The translations under genes were made by a program, and so were the position numbers. DNA of 44,341 nucleotides from Oscillospiraceae bacterium (GTDB lineage: Bacteria; Bacillota; Clostridia; Oscillospirales; Oscillospiraceae): positions 1-44,341 of the forward strand of contig CACXJE010000027.1 in assembly GCA_902767915.1 (NCBI GenBank), given 5' to 3'. The notes under the pieces were generated by a model that saw nothing but the letters and a program-made list of their open reading frames with translations, was not told where the DNA came from and searched no databases. Shown here one piece after another: positions 14,802-22,858 of this stretch (position 1 is its first letter; every line of letters starts with the position of its first letter).

Positions 14802-16775
14802 ATGGATCACAAATTAAAACGTCTGCTTCGAAATGAGGCGTTTCTGTTCTGCTTTGTGCTGCTGATTTTTGCCGGCGTGGAGCTTTTTGAGCGCAGATAC
14901 TGGATCGCCATCTCCATGGCTGCTGCCGGACTGATCCTGCTGCTGCTGATGCTGTTCACCACCCGCCAGCGGGGAAAGAGCATCGCGGCCTATATCCAGA
15001 CCAGCGTGGATCAGCTGAGCCAGTCTGCGGCCTCCGGGGCCCCCTATCCCATGGCCACGGTACGGCTTTCCGACGGGGAGATCCTTTGGCACAATCGCCA
15101 GCTCCAGAAAGCCCTGGGGACGGCGGAGTCCAAGGTGGGCGAGCGGATCACCAGCCTGCTGCCCGGCTGCAAGCTGGATTGGGTCCAGGCCGGCAAGCTG
15201 GAGGCCCCCGATGATCAGCTGATCCGGGATCGGCGCTATCGCTGTCTGGGCTTTGTGCCCAGAACCAAGAGCAGCGACCAGGGCGTGGCCCTGCTGCAGT
15301 GGGTGGACTCCACGGACCTGCTGGACACCAAGGACGAATTCATCCGGTCCCGGCCGGTGGTTTCCATCATCCTCATCGACAACTACGACGAGCTGACCAA
15401 CAACCTGACCGACACCACTATCTCCACCCTGAACGCGGCCCTGAACAGCCGGATCAGCGACTGGGCGGAAAACATCGGCGGCCTGCTGCGAAAGCTGGAG
15501 CGGAACCGCTTCCTGTTCATCTTCGAGTCCAAGGATCTGTTCCGGATCACCGAAGGGAAGTTCTCCCTGCTGGACAGCGTCCGCCAGGTGACCAACCCCA
15601 ACGGCATCGCGGCCACCCTCTCCTTCGGCGTGGGCAAGGACGGCGTCGGCTTCCAGGAGAACTACGACTATGCGGCCCTGGCCCTGGAGATGGCCCTGTC
15701 CCGGGGCGGTGACCAGGCGGTCATCAAGGATAAATACGACTTCTCCTTCTACGGCGGCCGGGCAGTGGAAACCGAGCGCCGCAGCAAGGTCAAGTCCCGG
15801 GTCATGGCCTCGTCGCTGAAGGCCCTGATCGAGCAGTCCGGCCGGGTCTTCATCATGGGCCACCGGAACGCGGACGCCGACGCCATCGGCGCGGCCAGCG
15901 GCGTGACGGCCTTGTGCCGCAGCAAGGGCAAGCAGGTGAACATCGTGGCGGACGTGAACACCACCACGGCCCCGAAGCTGATCCGCCTGCTGCAGTCAGA
16001 CAGCCAATACCGCTCTGTATTCATTTCTGCGGAGGATGCCCTGCTCCAGGCGGACAACAACAGCCTGCTGGTGGTGGTGGACACCAACCGGCCCGAGCAG
16101 GTGGAGAGCAAGGCGCTTCTGGATTCCATCTCCCGGGTGGCGGTCATCGACCATCACCGCCGGGCGGCGGACTACATTGCCAACGCGGCGCTGAATCTCC
16201 ATGAGCCCTTTGCCTCCTCCGCCAGCGAGCTGGTGACGGAGCTTCTGACCTATACCATGGACGCCAAGCAGATTCTGCCCTGTGAGCTGGCGGCGCTGAT
16301 GGCGGGCATCGTGTTGGATACCAAGAATTTCACGGTCCGGGTCAACAGCCGGACCTTTGAGGCGGCGGCCTTCCTGCGCTACCAGGGCGCGGATCCCGTG
16401 GACATCAAAAAGCTCTTCAAGACCAACTTTGACGAGACCGTCCGCCGCTATCAGATCATTGAAAACGCCCGGGTCTACCGGGACAGCCTGGCGATCTCCT
16501 GCCAGGACACCGAAACGGACCGGGCCCTTGCCGGCCAGGCGGCGGACGAGCTGCTGAACATCGACGGCATCGAGACCTCCTTTGTCCTGTTCCGGAAGGG
16601 GGACTATGTGTTCATTTCTGCCCGCTCTGTGGGCAAGGTTAACGTCCAGGTGGTGCTGGAGCCCCTGGGGGGCGGCGGCAATGCCGCCACCGCCGGCGCC
16701 CAGCTGAAAAACGTCACCATGGAGGAGGCCAAGGCCAGCCTGGTGGCGGCCATCGACAAGTATTTTGCAGATTGA
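14802..16775 (+). CDS. gdpP: Cyclic-di-AMP phosphodiesterase GdpP
   Basis: GdpP hydrolyses c-di-AMP to pApA at the membrane. This 657-residue protein matches the family length. It has two transmembrane helices (about 12-28 and 33-52), a PAS-like segment (75-150) and a degenerate GGDEF-like domain (about 170-300). The DHH domain follows with GHRNADADAIGAA near 351, VVDTNRP and DHHRRA near 450. The C-terminal DHHA1 domain ends with GGGGNAATAG near 623. ATG 14802 follows GGAGGGCGG and starts at the usual MDHKLKRLL-type sequence. A TATAAT at 14744-14749 is the likely -10. It is followed 14 bases later by rplI, the conserved Firmicute order. Confidence 0.95.
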   Translation: MDHKLKRLLRNEAFLFCFVLLIFAGVELFERRYWIAISMAAAGLILLLLMLFTTRQRGKSIAAYIQTSVDQLSQSAASGAPYPMATVRLSDGEILWHNRQLQKALGTAESKVGERITSLLPGCKLDWVQAGKLEAPDDQLIRDRRYRCLGFVPRTKSSDQGVALLQWVDSTDLLDTKDEFIRSRPVVSIILIDNYDELTNNLTDTTISTLNAALNSRISDWAENIGGLLRKLERNRFLFIFESKDLFRITEGKFSLLDSVRQVTNPNGIAATLSFGVGKDGVGFQENYDYAALALEMALSRGGDQAVIKDKYDFSFYGGRAVETERRSKVKSRVMASSLKALIEQSGRVFIMGHRNADADAIGAASGVTALCRSKGKQVNIVADVNTTTAPKLIRLLQSDSQYRSVFISAEDALLQADNNSLLVVVDTNRPEQVESKALLDSISRVAVIDHHRRAADYIANAALNLHEPFASSASELVTELLTYTMDAKQILPCELAALMAGIVLDTKNFTVRVNSRTFEAAAFLRYQGADPVDIKKLFKTNFDETVRRYQIIENARVYRDSLAISCQDTETDRALAGQAADELLNIDGIETSFVLFRKGDYVFISARSVGKVNVQVVLEPLGGGGNAATAGAQLKNVTMEEAKASLVAAIDKYFAD

Positions 16776-16789
16776 AAGGAGCATCCGAT

Positions 16790-17236
16790 ATGAAGGTTAT
16801 TTTCTTACAGGACGTGCGGGGCCAGGGCAAGAAGGGCCAGATGGTCGAGGTTTCCGACGGCTACGCCCGGAACTTCCTCTTCCCGCGGAAGCTGGCCGTG
16901 GAGGCCAACGCGGACAACGTCAATACCATGCGCATGAATGACAAGGCCAGAAAGGAAAAGGAGCAGAAGGCCCGGGAGGAGGCTGCGGCCCTCTCCGCCA
17001 GGCTCCGGGACCTGACCCTGACCGTCTATGCCAAGGGCGGCGGCGCAGGCCGGCTGTTCGGCTCCGTTACCAGCCAGGAGATCTCCGACGCGCTGAAGGC
17101 CCAGGAGAATATCGACCTGGATAAGCGGAAGATCGTCATCGAGGAGGCCATCAAGACCGTGGGCCTCTACACCGTAAAGGTCAAGCTGGGCTTCAGCATT
17201 GACGCACCCTTGAAGGTGGACGTTAAGGAGAAATAA
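16790..17236 (+). CDS. rplI: 50S ribosomal protein L9
   Basis: L9 binds 23S rRNA near the L1 stalk and affects frame maintenance. The 148-residue protein has the N-terminal signature MKVIFLQDVRGQGKKGQMVE and YARNFLFPRKLA, the long central helix (residues 45-75), and the C-terminal domain with GGGAGRLFGSVT. GAAAGGAGC precedes ATG 16790. It sits between gdpP and dnaB as in B. subtilis and is probably cotranscribed with both. Confidence 0.97.
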   Translation: MKVIFLQDVRGQGKKGQMVEVSDGYARNFLFPRKLAVEANADNVNTMRMNDKARKEKEQKAREEAAALSARLRDLTLTVYAKGGGAGRLFGSVTSQEISDALKAQENIDLDKRKIVIEEAIKTVGLYTVKVKLGFSIDAPLKVDVKEK

Positions 17237-17247
17237 GGAGATACTTC

Positions 17248-17292
17248 GTATGCCATCAGGCATACTTCATATCACCCGAGGGTGATACTTCA
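17248..17292. repeat. Two mini-hairpins with a shared CTTCA linker
   Basis: The rplI-dnaB gap holds GTATGCC-ATCA-GGCATAC (17248-17265) and TATCACC-CGAG-GGTGATA (17270-17287). Each is preceded or followed by the same short linker ending CTTCA. The stems are unrelated but the linkers are constant, as in an assembled array. They could tune rplI-dnaB read-through. Confidence 0.6.
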
Positions 17293-17313
17293 TTCGACGT
17301 AGGGAGGCCTAAT

Positions 17314-18669
17314 ATGCCTGAATCGATTGACTATACAGATCTGACCGCCCGACAGGCGCCCCAGTCTCTGGAGGCGGAGCAGTCGGTGCTGGGCGCCATG
17401 CTGATCGACAGCCGCTGCGTCAGCGAGGTGATCGGCATCCTGAAGCCCGAGGACTTCTATCTGCGGCAGAACCAGGAGCTCTACGAGACCATCTACCGGA
17501 TGTTCAACTTCTCCCAGGCCATCGACCTGGTGACAGTCCTGGACAAGCTCAAGGAAAACGGCTACTATGACGAGGCCACCACCCCCGGCTATATCCGGCA
17601 GCTGATGGAGATTACCCCCACCGCGGCCAACGTCAAATACTATGCCAATATCGTCCGGGACAAGTCCATTCTCCGGAGCCTGTCCAAGGCCGCCACGGAT
17701 ATCAACGAGGACGTCTACCGGGGCGAGGGCACCACGGCGGACATACTGACCAACGCCGAGCGGAAGGTGTTTTCCATCCGCCGGGGCAGCGCCGACGACG
17801 CCCTGGAGCGGATCGGCACCATCATGGTCAAGCTGTTCTCCCATCTCAACGAGCTGTCCAATTCCGACAGCGAGTTCCCCGGCCACTCCACCGGCCTGCG
17901 GGATCTGGACCGGAAGATCAACGGTCTGAACAACTCCGACCTGATCATCATTGCGGCCCGTCCCGGCATGGGCAAAACCTCCCTGGCGCTGAATCTGTTG
18001 TCCAATGTGGCCAAGAGCACCCGGAAGACCGTGGCCTTTTTCAGCCTGGAAATGTCCCGGGAGCAGCTGGCCACCCGCCTTTTGTCCAACGAAAGCTTTG
18101 TGGAGAACCAGAAGCTGATCACCGGCAAGCTGAATGTGGAGGACTGGGAAAAAATCGGTGTGGCCTCCGCTGCCCTGGCCCAGACCGACATCCGGGTGGA
18201 CGACAACCCGGCCATCACCGTGACGGAGATGAACGCCCTCTGCCGCCGGCTGGACAATCTGGGCCTTGTGGTCATCGACTATCTGCAGTTGATGACCTCC
18301 TCCGGCACCGGGGCGGGCAGGTCGGAAAACCGGGTCCAGGTGGTCAGCGAGATTTCCCGTTCTCTGAAAATCATGGCCAAGGAGCTGAACGTTCCGGTGA
18401 TCTGCCTGAGTCAGCTTTCCCGTGCCGCCGAGAGCCGGACCGACAAGCGGCCCCAGCTGGCGGACCTGCGGGAATCCGGCGCCATCGAGCAGGACGCGGA
18501 CCAGGTCATCCTCCTGTACCGGGACGATTACTACAACCCGGACACCACCGAGAAGAATATCTGCGAGTGCATCGTGGCCAAAAACCGCCACGGCGAGTCC
18601 GGCACCGTCAAGGTCCAGTGGCTGCCCCAGTTCTTCACGTTCTCGGACCTTTCCGGCAGGACGGAATAA
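17314..18669 (+). CDS. dnaB: Replicative DNA helicase DnaB
   Basis: DnaB (DnaC in B. subtilis naming) is the hexameric 5'-3' helicase of the replication fork. The 451-residue protein has the N-terminal helical domain starting QAPQSLEAEQSVLGAML, a linker helix, and a RecA-like domain with Walker A ARPGMGKTSLA near residue 216, Walker B region VVIDYLQLM, and the C-terminal motif near LRESGAIEQDADQV. No intein is present. AGGGAGG precedes ATG 17314. Confidence 0.97.
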   Translation: MPESIDYTDLTARQAPQSLEAEQSVLGAMLIDSRCVSEVIGILKPEDFYLRQNQELYETIYRMFNFSQAIDLVTVLDKLKENGYYDEATTPGYIRQLMEITPTAANVKYYANIVRDKSILRSLSKAATDINEDVYRGEGTTADILTNAERKVFSIRRGSADDALERIGTIMVKLFSHLNELSNSDSEFPGHSTGLRDLDRKINGLNNSDLIIIAARPGMGKTSLALNLLSNVAKSTRKTVAFFSLEMSREQLATRLLSNESFVENQKLITGKLNVEDWEKIGVASAALAQTDIRVDDNPAITVTEMNALCRRLDNLGLVVIDYLQLMTSSGTGAGRSENRVQVVSEISRSLKIMAKELNVPVICLSQLSRAAESRTDKRPQLADLRESGAIEQDADQVILLYRDDYYNPDTTEKNICECIVAKNRHGESGTVKVQWLPQFFTFSDLSGRTE

Positions 18670-18728
18670 AACCGCCGAGGCTGCGGTATACGCATAATAT
18701 ACCGTGAAAACGATTAAAATAGGATGCT

Positions 18729-20084
18729 ATGAAATTGGAAGAAACCTTTCTCCGCCGGGCCCGGGAGCTGATCCCTCCCGGAAGCGGCGTCACCGTGGCC
18801 CTGTCCGGCGGGGCGGATTCCGTGGCCCTGCTGGCCCTGCTGCGCGCCTGCTCCGATACCCTGGGGCTGCGGCTGTCGGCCGCCCACTTCCACCACGGCC
18901 TTCGGGGCCCGGAGGCGGACCGGGACGAGGCATTCTGCCGAAGCCTCTGCGCCGACTGGGGAATTCCCCTGACGGTGGGCCGGGGGGACACCGGGGCCCA
19001 CGCCGCCGCAACCGGCCAAAGCCTGGAAACCGCGGCCCGGGACCTGCGCTACGCCTTCCTGGAGCGGACGGCCCCGGAGCTGATCGCCACGGCTCACAAC
19101 GCCGACGACAACGCGGAGACGGTGCTCCTGCACCTGATCCGGGGCACAGGCCCCCGGGGCCTGGGCGGCATTCCCCCCAAGCGGGGCCGGATCGTCCGGC
19201 CGCTTTTGGGGGTGACCCGGGCGGAGCTGCTGGACTGGCTGACCCTGCAGGGGATCCCCCATGTGGAGGACAGCACCAACGGAGCGGACGACTGCCTTCG
19301 CAACCGGGTCCGGCACCGGCTGATGCCCCTGATCCGGGCAGAAAACCCGCGGTTCACCGAGGCTGTCGGCAGAGCTGCTGCCCTGATCCGGTCGGAGGAC
19401 GCCTATCTGAGCCGTTTGGCGGCCCGGGCGGCGGAGGACTGCCGGGATGGGGCGGGCTGGTCCTGCCGGGGGCTTTTGGCCCTGGAGCCGGTGCTGCGCC
19501 GGCGGATCCTGCTGTCCATGCTGGAGGAGCTGGGCCTGCAAAGCCCCACAGAGGGCTGCGTGCGGGATCTGGAGACCCTGATTGCCGCCCAGAAGCCCTC
19601 CGCCGAGCTGACCCTGCCAGACGGCGTCCGGGTACATCGCAGCTATGATCGGCTGCTGCTCTCGGCGCCGGAGCCGGCGCCGAACCTGCCGGAGACGGTC
19701 CTGCAGGTGCCGGGAACCACGGTACTGCCCGGCGGACTGGGAAAAATCACCTGTTTGGTCACAAAAAATTTATATTTCGGACAAAATAATCCTAACACTT
19801 TTGCATTGAAGTATGATATGATATGCGGGCATGAGCTCCATGCCCGGGGCAGAAGACCCGGCGATCGGCTGCGCCTGTCCGGCGGCAGCAAGTCTGTGAA
19901 GGCCTTGATGATTGACCGGAAGCTGCCTGCCCGAAGCCGGGACGGCATCCCGGTTGTTACCCTGGAGGGAACCCCTGTCATCGTGTTCGGCGTGGGAGCC
20001 GATCCGGCCTATGCCGCCGGTCCCGACGAAGAAGCACTGATGATTTCTTTTGAGGCACCTGTCTCCTGTGTCCCCGGCACTTAG
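18729..20084 (+). CDS. tilS: tRNA(Ile)-lysidine synthase
   Basis: TilS modifies C34 of the CAU-anticodon tRNA-Ile to lysidine, using ATP. The PP-loop SGGADS is at residues 26-31, followed by HFHHGLRGPEADRDEAFC and HNADDNAETVLLHLIRGTG. The C-terminal TilS domain ends the 451-residue protein. The start at 18729 has only a weak AGGATG ribosome site. A 7-bp hairpin (CGGTATA/TATACCG) lies just upstream at 18683-18703. Codons about 338-370 are strikingly AT-rich in an otherwise GC-rich gene. It is followed by ftsH, a conserved Firmicute pairing. Confidence 0.95.
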   Translation: MKLEETFLRRARELIPPGSGVTVALSGGADSVALLALLRACSDTLGLRLSAAHFHHGLRGPEADRDEAFCRSLCADWGIPLTVGRGDTGAHAAATGQSLETAARDLRYAFLERTAPELIATAHNADDNAETVLLHLIRGTGPRGLGGIPPKRGRIVRPLLGVTRAELLDWLTLQGIPHVEDSTNGADDCLRNRVRHRLMPLIRAENPRFTEAVGRAAALIRSEDAYLSRLAARAAEDCRDGAGWSCRGLLALEPVLRRRILLSMLEELGLQSPTEGCVRDLETLIAAQKPSAELTLPDGVRVHRSYDRLLLSAPEPAPNLPETVLQVPGTTVLPGGLGKITCLVTKNLYFGQNNPNTFALKYDMICGHELHARGRRPGDRLRLSGGSKSVKALMIDRKLPARSRDGIPVVTLEGTPVIVFGVGADPAYAAGPDEEALMISFEAPVSCVPGT

Positions 20085-20109
20085 TTCCTATAAAGAGAGG
20101 AAGAAGCGA

Positions 20110-22068
20110 ATGACTAAAAAACCACGTCGCCGCGGCGCGCTGATCATTTACGCGATCCTGCTTGCCGCCATGCTGTTTGCCCTGTATAAGCTGTTTGACG
20201 CCTCCAACAAGGTGGATCTGAAATACTCCGATGTGCGGAATCTGTTCCGGGAGGAGCAGGTGGAGTCCTTCTCCATCAAGGATGGAGAGCTCACCATGAA
20301 GCTCCGGGAGGAGTACAAGGACACGGGCCGGAAGGAGCTGACCTACAAGTTAGCGGACTTTGGCCTGTTCTACGAGGACCTGGGAGACACCATCACCGAG
20401 CAGCTGGAAAACAAAACCCTGACAGAATATGACGTGCTGCCGGCCTCCGAGAGCTCCTGGCTGCTGACGAGCCTGCTTCCCATGCTGATCGTGGGCGTCA
20501 TCTTCATTGTGGTGATGATGTTCCTGATGAACCGGATGGGCGGCGGCAACTCCGCCATGAAGTTCAGCCGGGCCAACGCCAAGGTGGGAAAATCCAATCG
20601 GAAGGTCACCTTTGCGGACGTGGCCGGCGCCGAGGAGGAGAAGGCGGAGCTCCAGGAGATCGTGGAGTTCCTGAAGGATCCCGCCAAATACACCCGCCTG
20701 GGGGCCAAGGTGCCCAAGGGCGTGCTGCTGGTGGGCCCTCCGGGCACCGGCAAAACCCTGCTGGCCAAGGCTGTGGCCGGCGAGGCGGACGTTCAGTTCC
20801 TGTCCATCTCCGGCTCCGACTTTGTGGAGCTCTACGTGGGCGTGGGCGCCGGCCGTGTCCGGGACCTGTTTGACCAGGCCAAGAAGATGGCCCCGGCCAT
20901 CATCTTCATCGACGAGATCGACGCCGTGGGCCGCCACAGAGGCGCGGGCCTGGGCGGCGGTCACGACGAGCGGGAGCAGACCCTGAACCAGCTGCTGGTG
21001 GAAATGGACGGCTTTACCGGCAACACCGGCGTCATTGTGATGGCGGCCACCAACCGGAAGGACATCCTGGATCCCGCCCTGCTGCGTCCCGGCCGCTTCG
21101 ACCGCCAGGTCTATATCGGCAAGCCCGACTGCGACGGCCGTGAGGCCATTCTGAAGGTCCATGCCCGGGGCAAGCCCCTGGCCGACACGGTGGATCTGCA
21201 CATTGTGGCCCGGGCCACGGTGGGCTTCACCGGCGCGGACCTGGAAAACCTGCTGAACGAGGCGGCCCTGCTGGCTGCCCGGGCCAATCGGCCCTGCATC
21301 CTGATGGAGGATCTGGAGGAAGGCCTGCTGAAGGTCATCGCCGGTCCCCAGAAGAAGAGCCACAAGGTCTCCGAGCGGACCCGCAAGCTCACGGCCTATC
21401 ACGAGGCCGGCCACGCGGTGGCCGCATGGTATCTGCCCCATCACGCGCCGGTCCAGATGGTCACCATTATTCCCCGGGGACCCACAGGCGGCCTGACCAT
21501 GTACCTGCCTGAGGAGGACCAGGACGACACCAGCCGCAGCGAGATGTTTGAATCCATTGTCTCCGCCCTGGGCGGCCGGATCGCCGAGAGCCTGAAGATG
21601 GACGATATCTCCACCGGCGCCTCCGCCGATATCCAGCACGCCACCGCCATTGCCCACGATATGGTGACCCGCTACGGCATGTCCGACGCCCTGGGCACCG
21701 TCCGCTACGGCACCGACGATGAGGTCTTTGTGGGCATGAGCTACGGCCGCACCAAGCCCTATTCCGAGCAGACCGCCGGCAAGATCGACGACGAGGTCCG
21801 CCGGATCATCGACGAGGCCTATGCCCGCTGCCGCACCATCCTGACCGACCACGACGACCGGCTGGAGGACGTGGCCCGCTATCTGCTGGCCCACGACACC
21901 ATGACCCGGACCCAGTTCACCGCCTGCATGCGGGGGGAGGAGATCCCCGAGGCCGAGTCCGAATCCATCTTCGACCGGTTCTCCGAGCTGGAGAAGCAGG
22001 AGCAGGCCCAGAAGGCGGAACAGAGCCCCGAAGCCCCGGAGACCCCTGCGGAGGATCCCGAGGCATAA
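20110..22068 (+). CDS. ftsH: ATP-dependent zinc metalloprotease FtsH
   Basis: FtsH degrades misassembled membrane proteins and unstable regulators. The 652-residue protein has two N-terminal transmembrane helices (about 10-30 and 118-140) around an external domain. The AAA module has Walker [19 protein letters not shown] near 208, Walker [10 protein letters not shown] and the second region of homology (RPGRFDRQ). The zinc site is HEAGH near 431. The tail is Glu/Gln/Pro-rich. ATG 20110 follows AGAGAGGAAGAAG, 25 bases after tilS; an upstream in-frame start overlaps tilS and lacks a good ribosome site. Confidence 0.97.
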   Translation: MTKKPRRRGALIIYAILLAAMLFALYKLFDASNKVDLKYSDVRNLFREEQVESFSIKDGELTMKLREEYKDTGRKELTYKLADFGLFYEDLGDTITEQLENKTLTEYDVLPASESSWLLTSLLPMLIVGVIFIVVMMFLMNRMGGGNSAMKFSRANAKVGKSNRKVTFADVAGAEEEKAELQEIVEFLKDPAKYTRLGAKVPKGVLLVGPPGTGKTLLAKAVAGEADVQFLSISGSDFVELYVGVGAGRVRDLFDQAKKMAPAIIFIDEIDAVGRHRGAGLGGGHDEREQTLNQLLVEMDGFTGNTGVIVMAATNRKDILDPALLRPGRFDRQVYIGKPDCDGREAILKVHARGKPLADTVDLHIVARATVGFTGADLENLLNEAALLAARANRPCILMEDLEEGLLKVIAGPQKKSHKVSERTRKLTAYHEAGHAVAAWYLPHHAPVQMVTIIPRGPTGGLTMYLPEEDQDDTSRSEMFESIVSALGGRIAESLKMDDISTGASADIQHATAIAHDMVTRYGMSDALGTVRYGTDDEVFVGMSYGRTKPYSEQTAGKIDDEVRRIIDEAYARCRTILTDHDDRLEDVARYLLAHDTMTRTQFTACMRGEEIPEAESESIFDRFSELEKQEQAQKAEQSPEAPETPAEDPEA

Positions 22069-22096
22069 TCCCCGGAAAACGGAATCAGACACAAAC

Positions 22097-22128
22097 GCGC
22101 CGGAGAGGCTTCTCTCCGGCGCTTTTCT
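22097..22128 (+). terminator. Terminator after ftsH
   Basis: An 11-bp perfect stem GCGCCGGAGAG (22097-22107) pairs with 22112-22122 around loop GCTT, followed by TTTTCTG. It lies 28 bases past the ftsH stop. Confidence 0.9.
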
Positions 22129-22184
22129 GCATAATGAGAATGGGAAAAAACCGAATCGTGAAATCGGGATTTGACGAGGCATCC

Positions 22185-22259
22185 GTAGGGGACGGGTTCC
22201 CCGTCCCGCGGTTCGTTTTTCATTGTCGTAACGTGCGGGCCGGGAGACCCGGCCCCTAC
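22185..22259. repeat. Pair of inverted GTAGGGG hairpins
   Basis: A plus-strand unit GTAGGGGACGGG-TTCC-CCGTCC (22185-22207) faces a minus-strand unit whose plus-strand form is GGCCGGG-AGA-CCCGGCC-CCTAC (22238-22259). The pair is bounded by GTAGGGG and CCCCTAC, like the larger composite at 37954-38109. The two stems differ completely in sequence. Confidence 0.65.
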
Positions 22260-22290
22260 GGGCGCAGCCCGCCTTTGGTGCTTTGATCGA

Positions 22291-22857
22291 TCAGTCCTTG
22301 ACGTAGAACTGGAAGCCGAAGGCATCCTCGTTCACCCGATCGTCACTGGTGCAGTAGCCGGACAGCTTGATCGTGCCGTTCTTGTCATAGAACTCCAGCC
22401 AGACCTTGCCGTAGTTCCCGGTGAAGGTCTTGTGGTAGATGTAGAAGAGGCTGCTGTCCTCATTGGCGGACTGGAGTCTCCACTCCTTGACGGCGTTGGC
22501 GTAGCCAATCTTGTTCGTGAGCTCGTAATAGGTCTTATCACCGACGACAGAGACCCAGCAGGTGATGGCGTTCTCGGTGCCCTGGGTGAAGTAGTAGGCG
22601 CCGTCCTCGTCCACGTGGACCGTCCATACCAGATTCTCCTCGGGGTTGACGATGTGATTTTCCTCCGGGGTGATCTGGGTGCCCAGCAGGTACCAGTCGT
22701 TGTCGGTCTCGTTCCGGATGGCCAGCTGGTTGCCCGGGTTGTAGATCACGACCTCGTCGCCGTCCTGAATCTGGGAAGCCAGGGTGAAGGTGCCCTCGAC
22801 GGGGAGCAGCTTCAAGCCGGCAATGGCGGAGCGCAGGGCGGCGGCAGCCGCATCCAC
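22291..22857 (-). pseudogene. C-terminal repeat domain of the giant S-layer protein, split off by a frameshift
   Basis: This frame encodes a domain of about 160 residues (DGDEVVIYNPGNQLAIRNET, NDWYLLGTQITPEE, YGKVWLEFYDKNGTIKLSGY). It repeats the domain encoded at about 23400-23880 of the large gene. The reading frame continues upstream of the first ATG to about 22900 as a helical linker (AKAVLANDSATQAEVDAAA), exactly where the large gene drops out of frame. The two are therefore one gene with a one- or two-base indel near 22895-22905, or a sequencing error there. As drawn, this part has no ribosome site of its own. Confidence 0.8.
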
Positions 22858-22858
22858 C

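Noticed and set aside
20350-22182. Minus-strand frame of 610 codons opposite ftsH
   Set aside because: Antisense shadow of an intact, fully recognisable FtsH; composition is Gly/His/Val-rich with no motif.
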